From: Pseudomonas paralactis
GTDB taxonomy: Bacteria > Pseudomonadota > Gammaproteobacteria > Pseudomonadales > Pseudomonadaceae
Length of the DNA stretch: 64,000 bases
Assembly (NCBI RefSeq): GCF_001439735.1
Contig: NZ_JYLN01000001.1
Coordinates: 186,001 to 250,000, forward strand
Direction: 5' to 3'
Of the stretch, positions 27,483 through 35,208 are shown in pieces (position 1 is the first letter of the stretch; the number at the start of each line of letters is the position of its first letter). Below the pieces are notes generated by a model. That model was not told where the DNA came from. It was given only the letters and a program-made list of their open reading frames with translations, and ran no database searches. The position numbers and the translations under genes are program-made.

Positions 27483-27516
27483 TTTGATCTGGCTGTGCCA
27501 GGGAGCGGGTGACAGG

Positions 27517-28449
27517 CTACCCGATGCCCATCGCCAGGCTGTGCGGCGAAAACTCAGCGAATTGCCAACGCAAGGCCAAGGCTGCCGGGCGGCGGACCAT
27601 GTGCTCCACCGTCACCGTCCACAAGCGCTGCGCGCCTGCAAACTCAGCCACTTGCGGCCCGCTCAGGATCAACGAAGTACGCCCGGCCACTTGCAGCACG
27701 TCGCCGGTCTCAAAATCCACAAACAATAACCCTGCCACCGGATTGGCGTGCAGGTTGCCAAGGGTGTTGAAGAACAGGTTGCCGGCAAAATCCGGGATGG
27801 TCAGCACGTTACCCTCCACCCGCACAAACCCCGTGTTGCCGCCGCGATGGGAAACGTCCACCGAGCGTTCGCCGTGCTGGTCGATGTAGCTGGCGACGAA
27901 GAAGGTGTCAGCGTTGCGGATCAGCGCTTGTGCAGCAGCGTCCAGGCCATTGCTGCGCTCGGCAGCGTTGCCGGGTTTGCGTGCAATCCCGGCGACGGGG
28001 CGCAGTTGGATGTACTTGGGGCAATTGCCAAAGGTGTGCACCACCTCGACCGCCAAGCCTTCTTGATCAAGCATTCCAATCCGGCCATTCATGCGGTTGC
28101 GGCGGCGGGTGTTGAGGTCGATGCCCAGCAGGCCGATCGCCGCGCCATCCGTTACCCCGGCCCAGGCAGGATCGCTTTTGGCGGGCAGGCTGTCGATCTG
28201 CAGCGTGTGTGGATCCGGTGAATGCGCGAACCCGGGTGCGCCTTCCAGCATCGTCGCCCAGGGGATGCCTTGTTCGTCCACCACGCCCGCGATCAAGTAC
28301 GGCAACAGAGGATAGAAATCGCGGTGCTGCTCAGGCAGATGATCACGAATGACCTTGGGCCCGATCATGGCCATGCGTTCAGAGACGCCGGCACTTTCCT
28401 GCATCTGTCGTTCGCCGACATGCCAAGGGGTTGCTTCAATCGAGTGCAT
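27517..28449 (-). CDS. Pyridoxamine 5'-phosphate oxidase-like flavin-binding protein
   Basis: 310 residues. Two split-barrel-like parts: ERMAMIGPKVIRDHLPEQHRDFY and FYPLLPYLIAGVVDEQGIPWA, then FVASYIDQHGERSVDVSHRGG and LTIPDFAGNLFFNTLGNL, as in the PNPOx-related FMN proteins annotated next to ferredoxin reductases. The substrate is unknown. ATG 28449 is preceded by CGGAGGTGAGCGCC; an upstream GTG lies inside that ribosome site. It may be read from the same direction as the LysR-GST genes upstream. Confidence 0.75.
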   Translation of the reverse strand: MHSIEATPWHVGERQMQESAGVSERMAMIGPKVIRDHLPEQHRDFYPLLPYLIAGVVDEQGIPWATMLEGAPGFAHSPDPHTLQIDSLPAKSDPAWAGVTDGAAIGLLGIDLNTRRRNRMNGRIGMLDQEGLAVEVVHTFGNCPKYIQLRPVAGIARKPGNAAERSNGLDAAAQALIRNADTFFVASYIDQHGERSVDVSHRGGNTGFVRVEGNVLTIPDFAGNLFFNTLGNLHANPVAGLLFVDFETGDVLQVAGRTSLILSGPQVAEFAGAQRLWTVTVEHMVRRPAALALRWQFAEFSPHSLAMGIG

Positions 28450-28529
28450 GGCGCTCACCTCCGGTTAGATACTGAAGATGCTGCGCCCAAGCCGTGATAG
28501 AGAGAACGCCCACCCTGGGCAATCCACTA

Positions 28530-29414
28530 TTACGCCAACTGAAACGCCGGATGCTCGCGCATCGCGGTGACGCAGTAGTCGACAAAGCTGCGCACGCGCA
28601 TCGACGCATGACGGCCTTCGCGGTAGACCACATGCACCGGCTGCGGCGGCAACTCGAAGGTAGGCAACAGGCGCTGCAACTGGCCGCTCGCCAGGTGTTC
28701 GTGCAGCGGGTAACTCAAGGCTCGAATCACGCCCGCCCCCTGCACCGCCGCATTGATCGCGCCTTGGACAGTGGCGCAACTCAACCGGGCGCGGGCCTTG
28801 AGGGTGTAATGCGGGAAATCCCAATGCACCGGGTCGGCGCTGGCAATCAGATGATGCTGCTTGAGTTCAGCCGGATGCCGGGGTTCGCCCCGGGTCGCCA
28901 AGTAAGCGGGGCTGGCACAGACGACAGTGCGCACCTGCCCGACTTGCCGCGCAATGAGTGACGAGTTGGGCAACTCACCGATCAGCACCGCTACGTCCAA
29001 CCCCTCTACGTGCAGGTTCGGATAATAGTCGTGGTAATGAGCGATAACACGCACCGCCGGGTAGCGATCCGCATAATCGGCCAACAGCGGCGCCATGACA
29101 TAGCGACTGAACAGTAACGGCACAAATATCCGCAGGTCGCCCTGGGCCTGCACATGCAAACCTTTGGCCGAGGCCTCGGCCGCGTCCAACGCAGCCAGCA
29201 GACGCACGCAGTCGGCAAGGTAAGCCTGGCCTGCGTCGCTCAGGCTGACGCCGCGGGTACTGCGATGCAGCAACACCACATGCAGGCGTGCCTCCAGGCG
29301 CGCAACTGCACGAACCAGGGTCGGGCCGGAGACCTGCGCATGGCGCGCCGCCGAGGCCAGGCTGGGTTGCCCGGCCAGCGCGGCAAACAGCTGCATATCG
29401 CGATAACGCTCCAT
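28530..29414 (-). CDS. LysR-family regulator (downstream member of tandem pair)
   Basis: 294 residues. N-terminal winged helix (MQLFAALAGQPSLASAARHA, GPTLVRAVARLEARL) and a substrate-binding domain (LSDAGQAYL, LIARQVGQVRTVVCASPAYL). Helix 2 reads SGPTLVRAVARLE, an unusual Gly-Pro where Ser-Ala-Ser is common. Its ATG overlaps the stop of the next LysR gene upstream by one base (ATGA), so the two regulators are co-translated. Confidence 0.88.
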   Translation of the reverse strand: MERYRDMQLFAALAGQPSLASAARHAQVSGPTLVRAVARLEARLHVVLLHRSTRGVSLSDAGQAYLADCVRLLAALDAAEASAKGLHVQAQGDLRIFVPLLFSRYVMAPLLADYADRYPAVRVIAHYHDYYPNLHVEGLDVAVLIGELPNSSLIARQVGQVRTVVCASPAYLATRGEPRHPAELKQHHLIASADPVHWDFPHYTLKARARLSCATVQGAINAAVQGAGVIRALSYPLHEHLASGQLQRLLPTFELPPQPVHVVYREGRHASMRVRSFVDYCVTAMREHPAFQLA

Positions 29415-30334
29415 CAGGCGCGCTGCTTCGTCGCCGGGTTCAGGGCCGCGTCCTGCCCGAGGCGCTGACTGAGGAAATCCACAAAGGTATTAACCTTGGC
29501 CGGTACGCGGCCGTTTTGCTGGAACACCACGTGGATCGGCAGCGGCGCTGGTTCGAAATCTTCCAGCACCAGCTCCAGCTCACCCGCCGCCACCGCTGCT
29601 GCGACTTGATAGGACAGCACCCGCGTCATCCCCCAGCCCAGACGCGCCAGGTTGATCGCGGCATTGTTGGCCGTGACCACCAGGCGTGGCTCGATCGGTA
29701 CCTTCAGCGGCTGGCCGGCGTCAATGAATGCCCACTCACTGACCAGTTGGCTGGAGGATGAGGTGACGAGCTTAGCCTCACACAACTGCTCAGGCCGCTG
29801 GGGGCGCCCGTGCTGGTCGAGGTACGCCGGCGATGCGCACACCACCCGTCGCACTTCGCCGACCTTGATCGCTTGCTGACCGGATTGCTGCAGGTGGCCG
29901 ATGCGCACCGCCACGTCGACACCTTCGTCGGTCATATTGACCACCCGATCAACCAGCAAGGCGTTGATATTTACCAAGGGAAAACGGTCCAGATAATCCC
30001 CCAGCACCGGCGCCACATACAGTTCGCCAAACAACACCGGTGCGGTCACCGTCAACTGACCGCCCGGGATGGAGTAACTGCCCGCCGCCGCTTCTTCGGC
30101 CTCGTCCAACTCGGCAAGGATGCGTCGGCAATCTTCCAGGTAACGCTGGCCGGCTTCGGTCAAGTGCAGGCTGCGCGTAGTGCGGGCCAGCAGCTGCGTA
30201 CCGATGCGCTGCTCCATAGCGGCAATGGCGCGAGTCACGCTGGGGGGCGAGGTTTTCAGGCGGCGCGCAGCAGCGGCAAAACCCTCCTCCTCGGCCACGG
30301 CCAGAAACACCTGCATCTCATGAAATCGATCCAT
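29414..30334 (-). CDS. LysR-family regulator (upstream member of tandem pair)
   Basis: 306 residues. MQVFLAVAEEEGFAAAARRL, PPSVTRAIAAMEQRIGTQLL, then the CrgA/DntR-like effector domain (GQLTVTAPVLFGELYVAPVL, VRRVVCASPAYLDQHGRP). Sixteen bases downstream of the GST gene and coupled to the second LysR. Such pairs commonly control an adjacent divergent gene, here the aldo/keto reductase at 31200 and their own GST operon. The overall similarity of the two regulators suggests an old duplication. Confidence 0.9.
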   Translation of the reverse strand: MDRFHEMQVFLAVAEEEGFAAAARRLKTSPPSVTRAIAAMEQRIGTQLLARTTRSLHLTEAGQRYLEDCRRILAELDEAEEAAAGSYSIPGGQLTVTAPVLFGELYVAPVLGDYLDRFPLVNINALLVDRVVNMTDEGVDVAVRIGHLQQSGQQAIKVGEVRRVVCASPAYLDQHGRPQRPEQLCEAKLVTSSSSQLVSEWAFIDAGQPLKVPIEPRLVVTANNAAINLARLGWGMTRVLSYQVAAAVAAGELELVLEDFEPAPLPIHVVFQQNGRVPAKVNTFVDFLSQRLGQDAALNPATKQRA

Positions 30335-30350
30335 TGGCGCCCCTCGGTTG

Positions 30351-30983
30351 TTATTGCGATTGCAGCCCCACTGCCGTGCGCGGCATACCGACAAACCCCG
30401 GCAAGGCTTCGATGCTGGCGAGCCAGGCACGAACCTTAGGGTAGTCGGCCAGCGACACATTGCCTTCCGGCGCATGGGCCACGTAGGTGTAGAACGCGAT
30501 GTCGGCAATGCTGGGCTGCTCACTGGCAAGAAAACGGCTCTGCTTCAGTTGCTGCTCCATCACGCTCAGCAAGGCATGGGCACGCTTGATTGCGCTGACA
30601 GTATCCACCTCAGCGCCAAACACCGTGGCCAAGCGCGCCGTGGCAGGCCCGGCATGGAGTTGACCGGCGGCGGCCGACAGCCAGCGTTGTACCCGCGCTT
30701 GGCCAGTCGGATCGCTGGGCAACCATTCGCCGTTGCCGTAGACAGTGGCGAGATAAACCAGGATCGCGTTGGAGTCGGCCAGCACCGTGCCGCCGTCGTC
30801 GATCACCGGCACCTGGCCGAAGCTGTTGAGGTTGGCGAGGAACTCAGGTGCTTTATGGGCGCCCTGTTTGAGGTCCACGAGGATGAATTCGCTCGGCAAG
30901 CCCAGCAGAGACAGCATCAGCTCGACTCGGTGGGAGTGACCGGACAGGGGAAAACCGTAAAGTTTGATCGCGGACTGGGTCAT
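30351..30983 (-). CDS. Glutathione S-transferase
   Basis: 210 residues. N-terminal thioredoxin-like domain ([39 protein letters not shown] with the cis-Pro and the Ser/Asp glutathione contact) and an all-helical C-terminal domain ([19 protein letters not shown]). Start after GGAGCTTTAC. First gene of a three-gene run with two LysR regulators; the substrate is unknown. Confidence 0.9.
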   Translation of the reverse strand: MTQSAIKLYGFPLSGHSHRVELMLSLLGLPSEFILVDLKQGAHKAPEFLANLNSFGQVPVIDDGGTVLADSNAILVYLATVYGNGEWLPSDPTGQARVQRWLSAAAGQLHAGPATARLATVFGAEVDTVSAIKRAHALLSVMEQQLKQSRFLASEQPSIADIAFYTYVAHAPEGNVSLADYPKVRAWLASIEALPGFVGMPRTAVGLQSQ

Positions 30984-31199
30984 GTAAAGCTCCAAAGGAA
31001 AAGGTAGCGACGCCAGGCATATTCCACTGCTGCCTTATTCGGCGGAATGACCAGAAATAACAATCCAGCATTTCACCCAATGAAACAATCCTTCATTGAA
31101 GCCGCCTCACGCTGGGAGCGAATGCGTTCATAAAAAAATTCAAACTATCGCCCTCCCCATCGTTCACACCTTCACGTGCAACGTTAAGTAGGAGGCGAT
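30984..31199. promoter_or_regulatory. Divergent GST / aldo-keto reductase control region
   Basis: 216 bases between divergent genes. It contains ATGAAACAATCCTTCATTGAA (about 31080-31100), a TTCAT/ATGAA-type inverted pattern, and AT-rich DNA near 31130-31145. Suited to binding by one of the two neighbouring LysR proteins. No gene seen. Confidence 0.45.
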
Positions 31200-32285
31200 A
31201 TGCAATACCGACAACTGGGTCATTCCGGCCTGCTGGTCTCGGAAATCATCCTGGGGACCGTGCCCTTTGGCGGTCGGGCAGAGTTCGAAAAGTGCGGCGC
31301 GGTGGACGTGCCCTTGGCCAGGCGCATGTTCGATATCGCGTTCGATGCCGGGGTGAATATGGTCGACACGGCCGACCTTTATTCCCATGGCCTGGCCGAA
31401 GAAGTGGTCGGCAAGGCCCTTGGCGACAAGCGCAACGACATTCTGCTGGCGACCAAGGGCCGCAGCCCGGTGGACCAGAACCCAAACAATTCCGGCTCAT
31501 CGCGCTACCACCTGGTTCGCGCCTGTGAGGCCAGCCTGAAGCGCTTGGGCACCGACCATATCGACCTGTACCAAGTGCATAACTGGGACGGCATGACGCC
31601 GATCGAAGAAACCCTCGAAGCGCTGCGTCTGTTGGTCGGCTCGGGCAAGATCCGCTACTTCGGCACCAGCAACTTTACCGCCTGGCAGATGATGAAAACC
31701 CTGGGTAAGGCCGAACTGCACGGCATGCTCAAGCCCATCACCCAGCAGATCTATTACACGCCGGAGTCCCGCGAAGCCGAGTATGAGTTGCTGCCGCTGG
31801 CCCTGGACCAGCAGGTCGGCACGTTGGTGTGGGGCCCGATGGGCGAAGGCTTGCTGACCGGCTCGACTCGCCGCGGGCACCAGCCGCCGGCCAATACGCG
31901 CCAGGGCAGCGGCTGGCCGGAGCCCTATGTGCATGACCGTGAGCGCGCTCTGGACATTATCGAAACCCTCGCCGCCGTCGGTGACGAGCACGGCGTCTCG
32001 GTCGCCCGCACCTGCCTGGCCTGGCTCAAGGATCGCCCGGGGATCACCTCGTTGATCGTCGGTGCGCGTACCGAAGAGCACCTGCGTGACAACCTCGCCG
32101 CGACTGAGCTGAAGCTGACCGAGGCACAGTCGTCACGTATCGAGGCGGTCACCCGTCGTCAGCCGTTGTATCCCTACTGGCATCGCTTTACGGCCGGGAT
32201 CGATCGTTTTGATCCGGCCGAGCAGCCGTTCCTGGCCGAGCATCAAAAGACTATGGATGCGCGCAAGGGCGATGGGCAAGGTTGA
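31200..32285 (+). CDS. Aldo/keto reductase
   Basis: 361 residues, TIM-barrel aldo/keto reductase. MQYRQLGHSGLLVSEIILGT start, NMVDTADLYSHG (Asp and Tyr of the tetrad), LLATKGR (Lys), LYQVHNWDG (His), RYFGTSNFTAWQM and a C-terminal NADPH site (SLIVGARTEEHLRDNL). Start after TAGGAGGCGAT. It reduces unknown carbonyl compounds; with the GST next door, a detoxification role is possible. Confidence 0.92.
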   Translation: MQYRQLGHSGLLVSEIILGTVPFGGRAEFEKCGAVDVPLARRMFDIAFDAGVNMVDTADLYSHGLAEEVVGKALGDKRNDILLATKGRSPVDQNPNNSGSSRYHLVRACEASLKRLGTDHIDLYQVHNWDGMTPIEETLEALRLLVGSGKIRYFGTSNFTAWQMMKTLGKAELHGMLKPITQQIYYTPESREAEYELLPLALDQQVGTLVWGPMGEGLLTGSTRRGHQPPANTRQGSGWPEPYVHDRERALDIIETLAAVGDEHGVSVARTCLAWLKDRPGITSLIVGARTEEHLRDNLAATELKLTEAQSSRIEAVTRRQPLYPYWHRFTAGIDRFDPAEQPFLAEHQKTMDARKGDGQG

Positions 32286-32354
32286 TTTGCTATCGTGCGC
32301 TGCCGCCGTTCATGGCCGACATGATCTTTCATGTGTTGGTACGTGACACGCAGA

Positions 32355-32774
32355 TCAATGTTCGCGCGACATCCCGGCGGCACGCGCCATGGCCGCCGGG
32401 TCGAGCATCTCCAGGCAGCGGCACAGTGAGATGAAATCCGGTGATTGCGACAGGGGCAGATGCAGCGTCTGCCTGGCCGATACCGACACCACCGAGCGCT
32501 GTGCACATTGCCCGTCATAGATCAGCGCGTGGCGGATCATGGGGTTGTCACGGCAGTAGTTGAGCAGGTCGATCTGCCGCGAGCGTACCAGTGTGGTGTT
32601 GATGATCAATAAGTCGAATGTCACGCCGCCTGCGCGCGTCAACGCCTGAACCTCGTCGAACGAACTCAAGGGGGCGATCCGGTAATAACCCAACTGATTG
32701 AGCATTTTCTCGATCTTGTTGCGCTCCAGATGCTCACCATCGGCGATCAAAAAACGTAACGCTTTATTAGGCAT
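32355..32774 (-). CDS. Receiver-like protein lacking the phospho-acceptor Asp
   Basis: 139 residues from ATG 32774 (an in-frame ATG at 32810 is less likely). The fold matches a stand-alone response-regulator receiver: RFLIADGEHLERNKIEKMLN, then FDLLIINTTLV, where the usual phosphorylated Asp is Asn and the acidic pair before it is reduced to one Asp. It ends without a DNA-binding domain. Probably an unphosphorylated pseudo-receiver for protein contacts. Similar proteins occur in many pseudomonads. Confidence 0.7.
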   Translation of the reverse strand: MPNKALRFLIADGEHLERNKIEKMLNQLGYYRIAPLSSFDEVQALTRAGGVTFDLLIINTTLVRSRQIDLLNYCRDNPMIRHALIYDGQCAQRSVVSVSARQTLHLPLSQSPDFISLCRCLEMLDPAAMARAAGMSREH

Positions 32775-32940
32775 AGGCAAACCTGGCAGGTGGGCATCAA
32801 CGTGGATCACTCAACGCAGCACACACTACCCGCCCAGGGTAAGGCGTGGCTCTAAGAAGATTCTGAAATCGCACTGAGTTGCGCGCCGTGAATTAGACTA
32901 CTGTGCTGACCACGCCCGACGATCTTCGAGACCCAGTCCC

Positions 32941-33777
32941 ATGCGCACCCTGTTCTTCGCCAGCCTCTGTTTGCTTACCACGGCCCTTGCGGGCTGCCAG
33001 CAACACCCACCGGCCAACGACCAACTCGACGCCGTGCTCTGGACCCAGACGTCCATCGAGCACGAGATGATCTACCGCCAGCTCTTCGCCAACGCCACCC
33101 GCCAACTCGATGTAGCGCTGGCCGACCCCAACTGGGACGCACTGCCTTTACCTGCGCGCAAGCTGGCCGGCCTGCCGCCGGCGGTGATTGTGGATATCGA
33201 CGAGACGCTGTTGGACAACGTGCCGCTCAACGCTCGCGACATCATCAACAATCAGGTCTATTCCTACGATCGCTGGAATACCTGGGTCGAGCAGGCCAAG
33301 GCCGAGGCACTACCGGGTTCCGTGGCGTTCCTGCAAACGGCCAGGCAAAAAGGCATCAAGGTGTATTACCTCACCAACCGCGAGCACAGCCAGGTCGCGG
33401 CCACGGCCAAAAACCTGCGTTTGCGCGGCTTTCCGATAGAGAGCGACGCACAGATCCTGGCGGCCAGCACCCCCATCGGCCATTGCGAAAGCGCTGGCTA
33501 TGGCAAGAACTGCCGTCGCCAGTGGGTCGCCAGCCAAGCCCGCGTGTTGTTGATGGCCGGTGACTCGCTGGGAGATTTCGTGCAGGCCGAACACAACACC
33601 CTGGCTGCGCAGCGCAAGGCCGTCGAACCCTATGTGAACTGGCTGGGGCAGCGCTGGTTCCTGCTGCCAAATCCGAGCTACGGCAACTGGTACAGCGCGC
33701 CGTATGGGGACGATGAGAAGTTGCCGTTTGCGCAGAAGCGCAGGCTCAAGCAGCAGGCATTGTTGTTGCAGGAATAG
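32941..33777 (+). CDS. Class C-type acid phosphatase lipoprotein (e(P4)-like)
   Basis: 278 residues. Lipobox ALAGC (Cys19, then Gln) and the HAD phosphatase motifs VIVDIDETLLDN and VYYLTNREH, plus MAGDSLGDFVQAE. This is the pattern of the outer-membrane 5'-nucleotidase/acid phosphatase family of Haemophilus e(P4). It would remove phosphate from nucleotides in the periplasm or at the surface. Start after GAGACCCAGTCCC, a weak ribosome site. A type II secretion operon lies 1.4 kb downstream but there is no sign the two are linked. Confidence 0.9.
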   Translation: MRTLFFASLCLLTTALAGCQQHPPANDQLDAVLWTQTSIEHEMIYRQLFANATRQLDVALADPNWDALPLPARKLAGLPPAVIVDIDETLLDNVPLNARDIINNQVYSYDRWNTWVEQAKAEALPGSVAFLQTARQKGIKVYYLTNREHSQVAATAKNLRLRGFPIESDAQILAASTPIGHCESAGYGKNCRRQWVASQARVLLMAGDSLGDFVQAEHNTLAAQRKAVEPYVNWLGQRWFLLPNPSYGNWYSAPYGDDEKLPFAQKRRLKQQALLLQE

Positions 33778-33888
33778 AGAGTAGCCCCCTCCCACATTAG
33801 AAAACCGAGAGCCGTTCATCCCACTCATTTGCACCATGGCCCTCTTGTCATCACACTCGTCATCCAGCCGCCGACTCAGGAATCACGA

Positions 33889-34446
33889 ATGCCTCACTCG
33901 TTGCTCAAGCCTGCCTTGCCCGGCGTTGCGATGCGGCGATGGCGTTTGCTGCACCGCATCAAGCAAAGTCATACAGCGCAGTTGTTCAACGTCACGCAAT
34001 CGACTGTTTCGCGCTGGGAAAGTGGCGTACAAGCGATGGATCCGGCCGCGCACCAGCAGCTTGAGCAGTTGTTGGCAGCCCGGCTTGATGCAGCCGCCGA
34101 TCAGGCATTGGCTCGGCTGGTCAGTGAGAGCTCGCAAGCCATGCATCTGGTGTGCGACCTGACGCACCGCCTGCTCGCGTGCTCGCCCTCCCGCGCACGC
34201 CAGTTCAGCAGCCCGCTCGCCGAGCTTATGGGCCAGTCGTTGTGGCGCCTCGCAACACCGCAAATCCAACTGATCGAAGCCAGCCTGGAGCACACCGGCT
34301 GGCGCGAAACCCAGGCGCCACCGGCTCTTGAGTTCGCCACTGGAAGCAACGATTCCAACCTCGTGCCCATCCACCCAAGCCTGTGTCGTTGGACACGCAT
34401 GACCCTGAGCGATGGCAGCGCAGCACGCCTGGTCGAAACACTCTAA
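33889..34446 (+). CDS. XRE-type helix-turn-helix regulator
   Basis: 185 residues. Helix-turn-helix near residues 20-50: LLHRIKQSHTAQLFNVTQST then VSRWESGVQAMDP. The rest has a sensor-like part without a motif I recognise (MHLVCDLTHRLLACSPSRAR). An upstream in-frame extension to 33829 has no ribosome site; ATG 33889 follows CAGGAATCACGA. It may control the HD-domain gene 85 bases downstream. Confidence 0.8.
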   Translation: MPHSLLKPALPGVAMRRWRLLHRIKQSHTAQLFNVTQSTVSRWESGVQAMDPAAHQQLEQLLAARLDAAADQALARLVSESSQAMHLVCDLTHRLLACSPSRARQFSSPLAELMGQSLWRLATPQIQLIEASLEHTGWRETQAPPALEFATGSNDSNLVPIHPSLCRWTRMTLSDGSAARLVETL

Positions 34447-34531
34447 AGCCCGCCGCGCATATTTTATGCGTGGACGATCTGCACTCCCGCACCTAGGCTT
34501 ACCTGCACAATCGACCTTGCGGGGCAGCAGC

Positions 34532-35104
34532 ATGGACATGGAAAAAATCAAAGGCCGTCTCGATTTTCTGCGCGAGGCGGAAAAACTCAAGGATGTGCTC
34601 AGAAGTGCCCACACGGCTTCGGGCCGCACTGAAAGCACGGCCGAACACAGCTGGCGCCTGTGTCTGATGGCGATGGTGTTCGCCGATCAATTGCCCGGCC
34701 TGGACCTGCTGAAAATCCTCAAGATGTGCGTTATCCATGATTTGGGCGAAGCCATCCACGGGGATATTCCGGCAGTTAGCCAGGCGGCCTTCCCCAACAA
34801 GGGCGAACAGGAACGGCGCGATCTGCTGCTCTTGGCGCAGTCCCTGGACAGCCCCCTGAAAGCCGAGATCCTGACGTTGTGGGATGACTACGAGAACGCG
34901 CTTTCGCCGGAAGCAAAAGCCGTCAAGGCCATGGACAAACTTGAGACTCTGCTGCAGCACACCCAGGGGCTGAACCCGCCCGACTTCGATTACGCCTTCA
35001 ACCTGGCCTACGGCAAAAAACACACGGATGCCGAACCCTTGTTCGAAGCGCTGCGGGCGTTGATCGATCGGGCGACAGAGCAAAGGCTTCACGCCGCAGA
35101 GTAA
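34532..35104 (+). CDS. HD-domain phosphohydrolase (YfbR/HDDC2-like)
   Basis: 190 residues. HD-superfamily metal site: His39 (STAEHSWR), His69-Asp70 (CVIHDLGEAIHGDIP) and a distal Asp in AMDKLETLLQ. Resembles the 5'-deoxynucleotidase family (YfbR/HDDC2), which dephosphorylates nucleoside monophosphates. The ribosome site is weak. It stands downstream of the XRE gene. Confidence 0.85.
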   Translation: MDMEKIKGRLDFLREAEKLKDVLRSAHTASGRTESTAEHSWRLCLMAMVFADQLPGLDLLKILKMCVIHDLGEAIHGDIPAVSQAAFPNKGEQERRDLLLLAQSLDSPLKAEILTLWDDYENALSPEAKAVKAMDKLETLLQHTQGLNPPDFDYAFNLAYGKKHTDAEPLFEALRALIDRATEQRLHAAE

Positions 35105-35208
35105 CGCCTGTCATCTCAGCGCCCGGGGAGCAATCACCTCCACGTTCACCGACGCCAGCCACTGGAACCGTCTGTACTTCAGTGCTGGATAAAAATGTGG
35201 GAGAGGGC

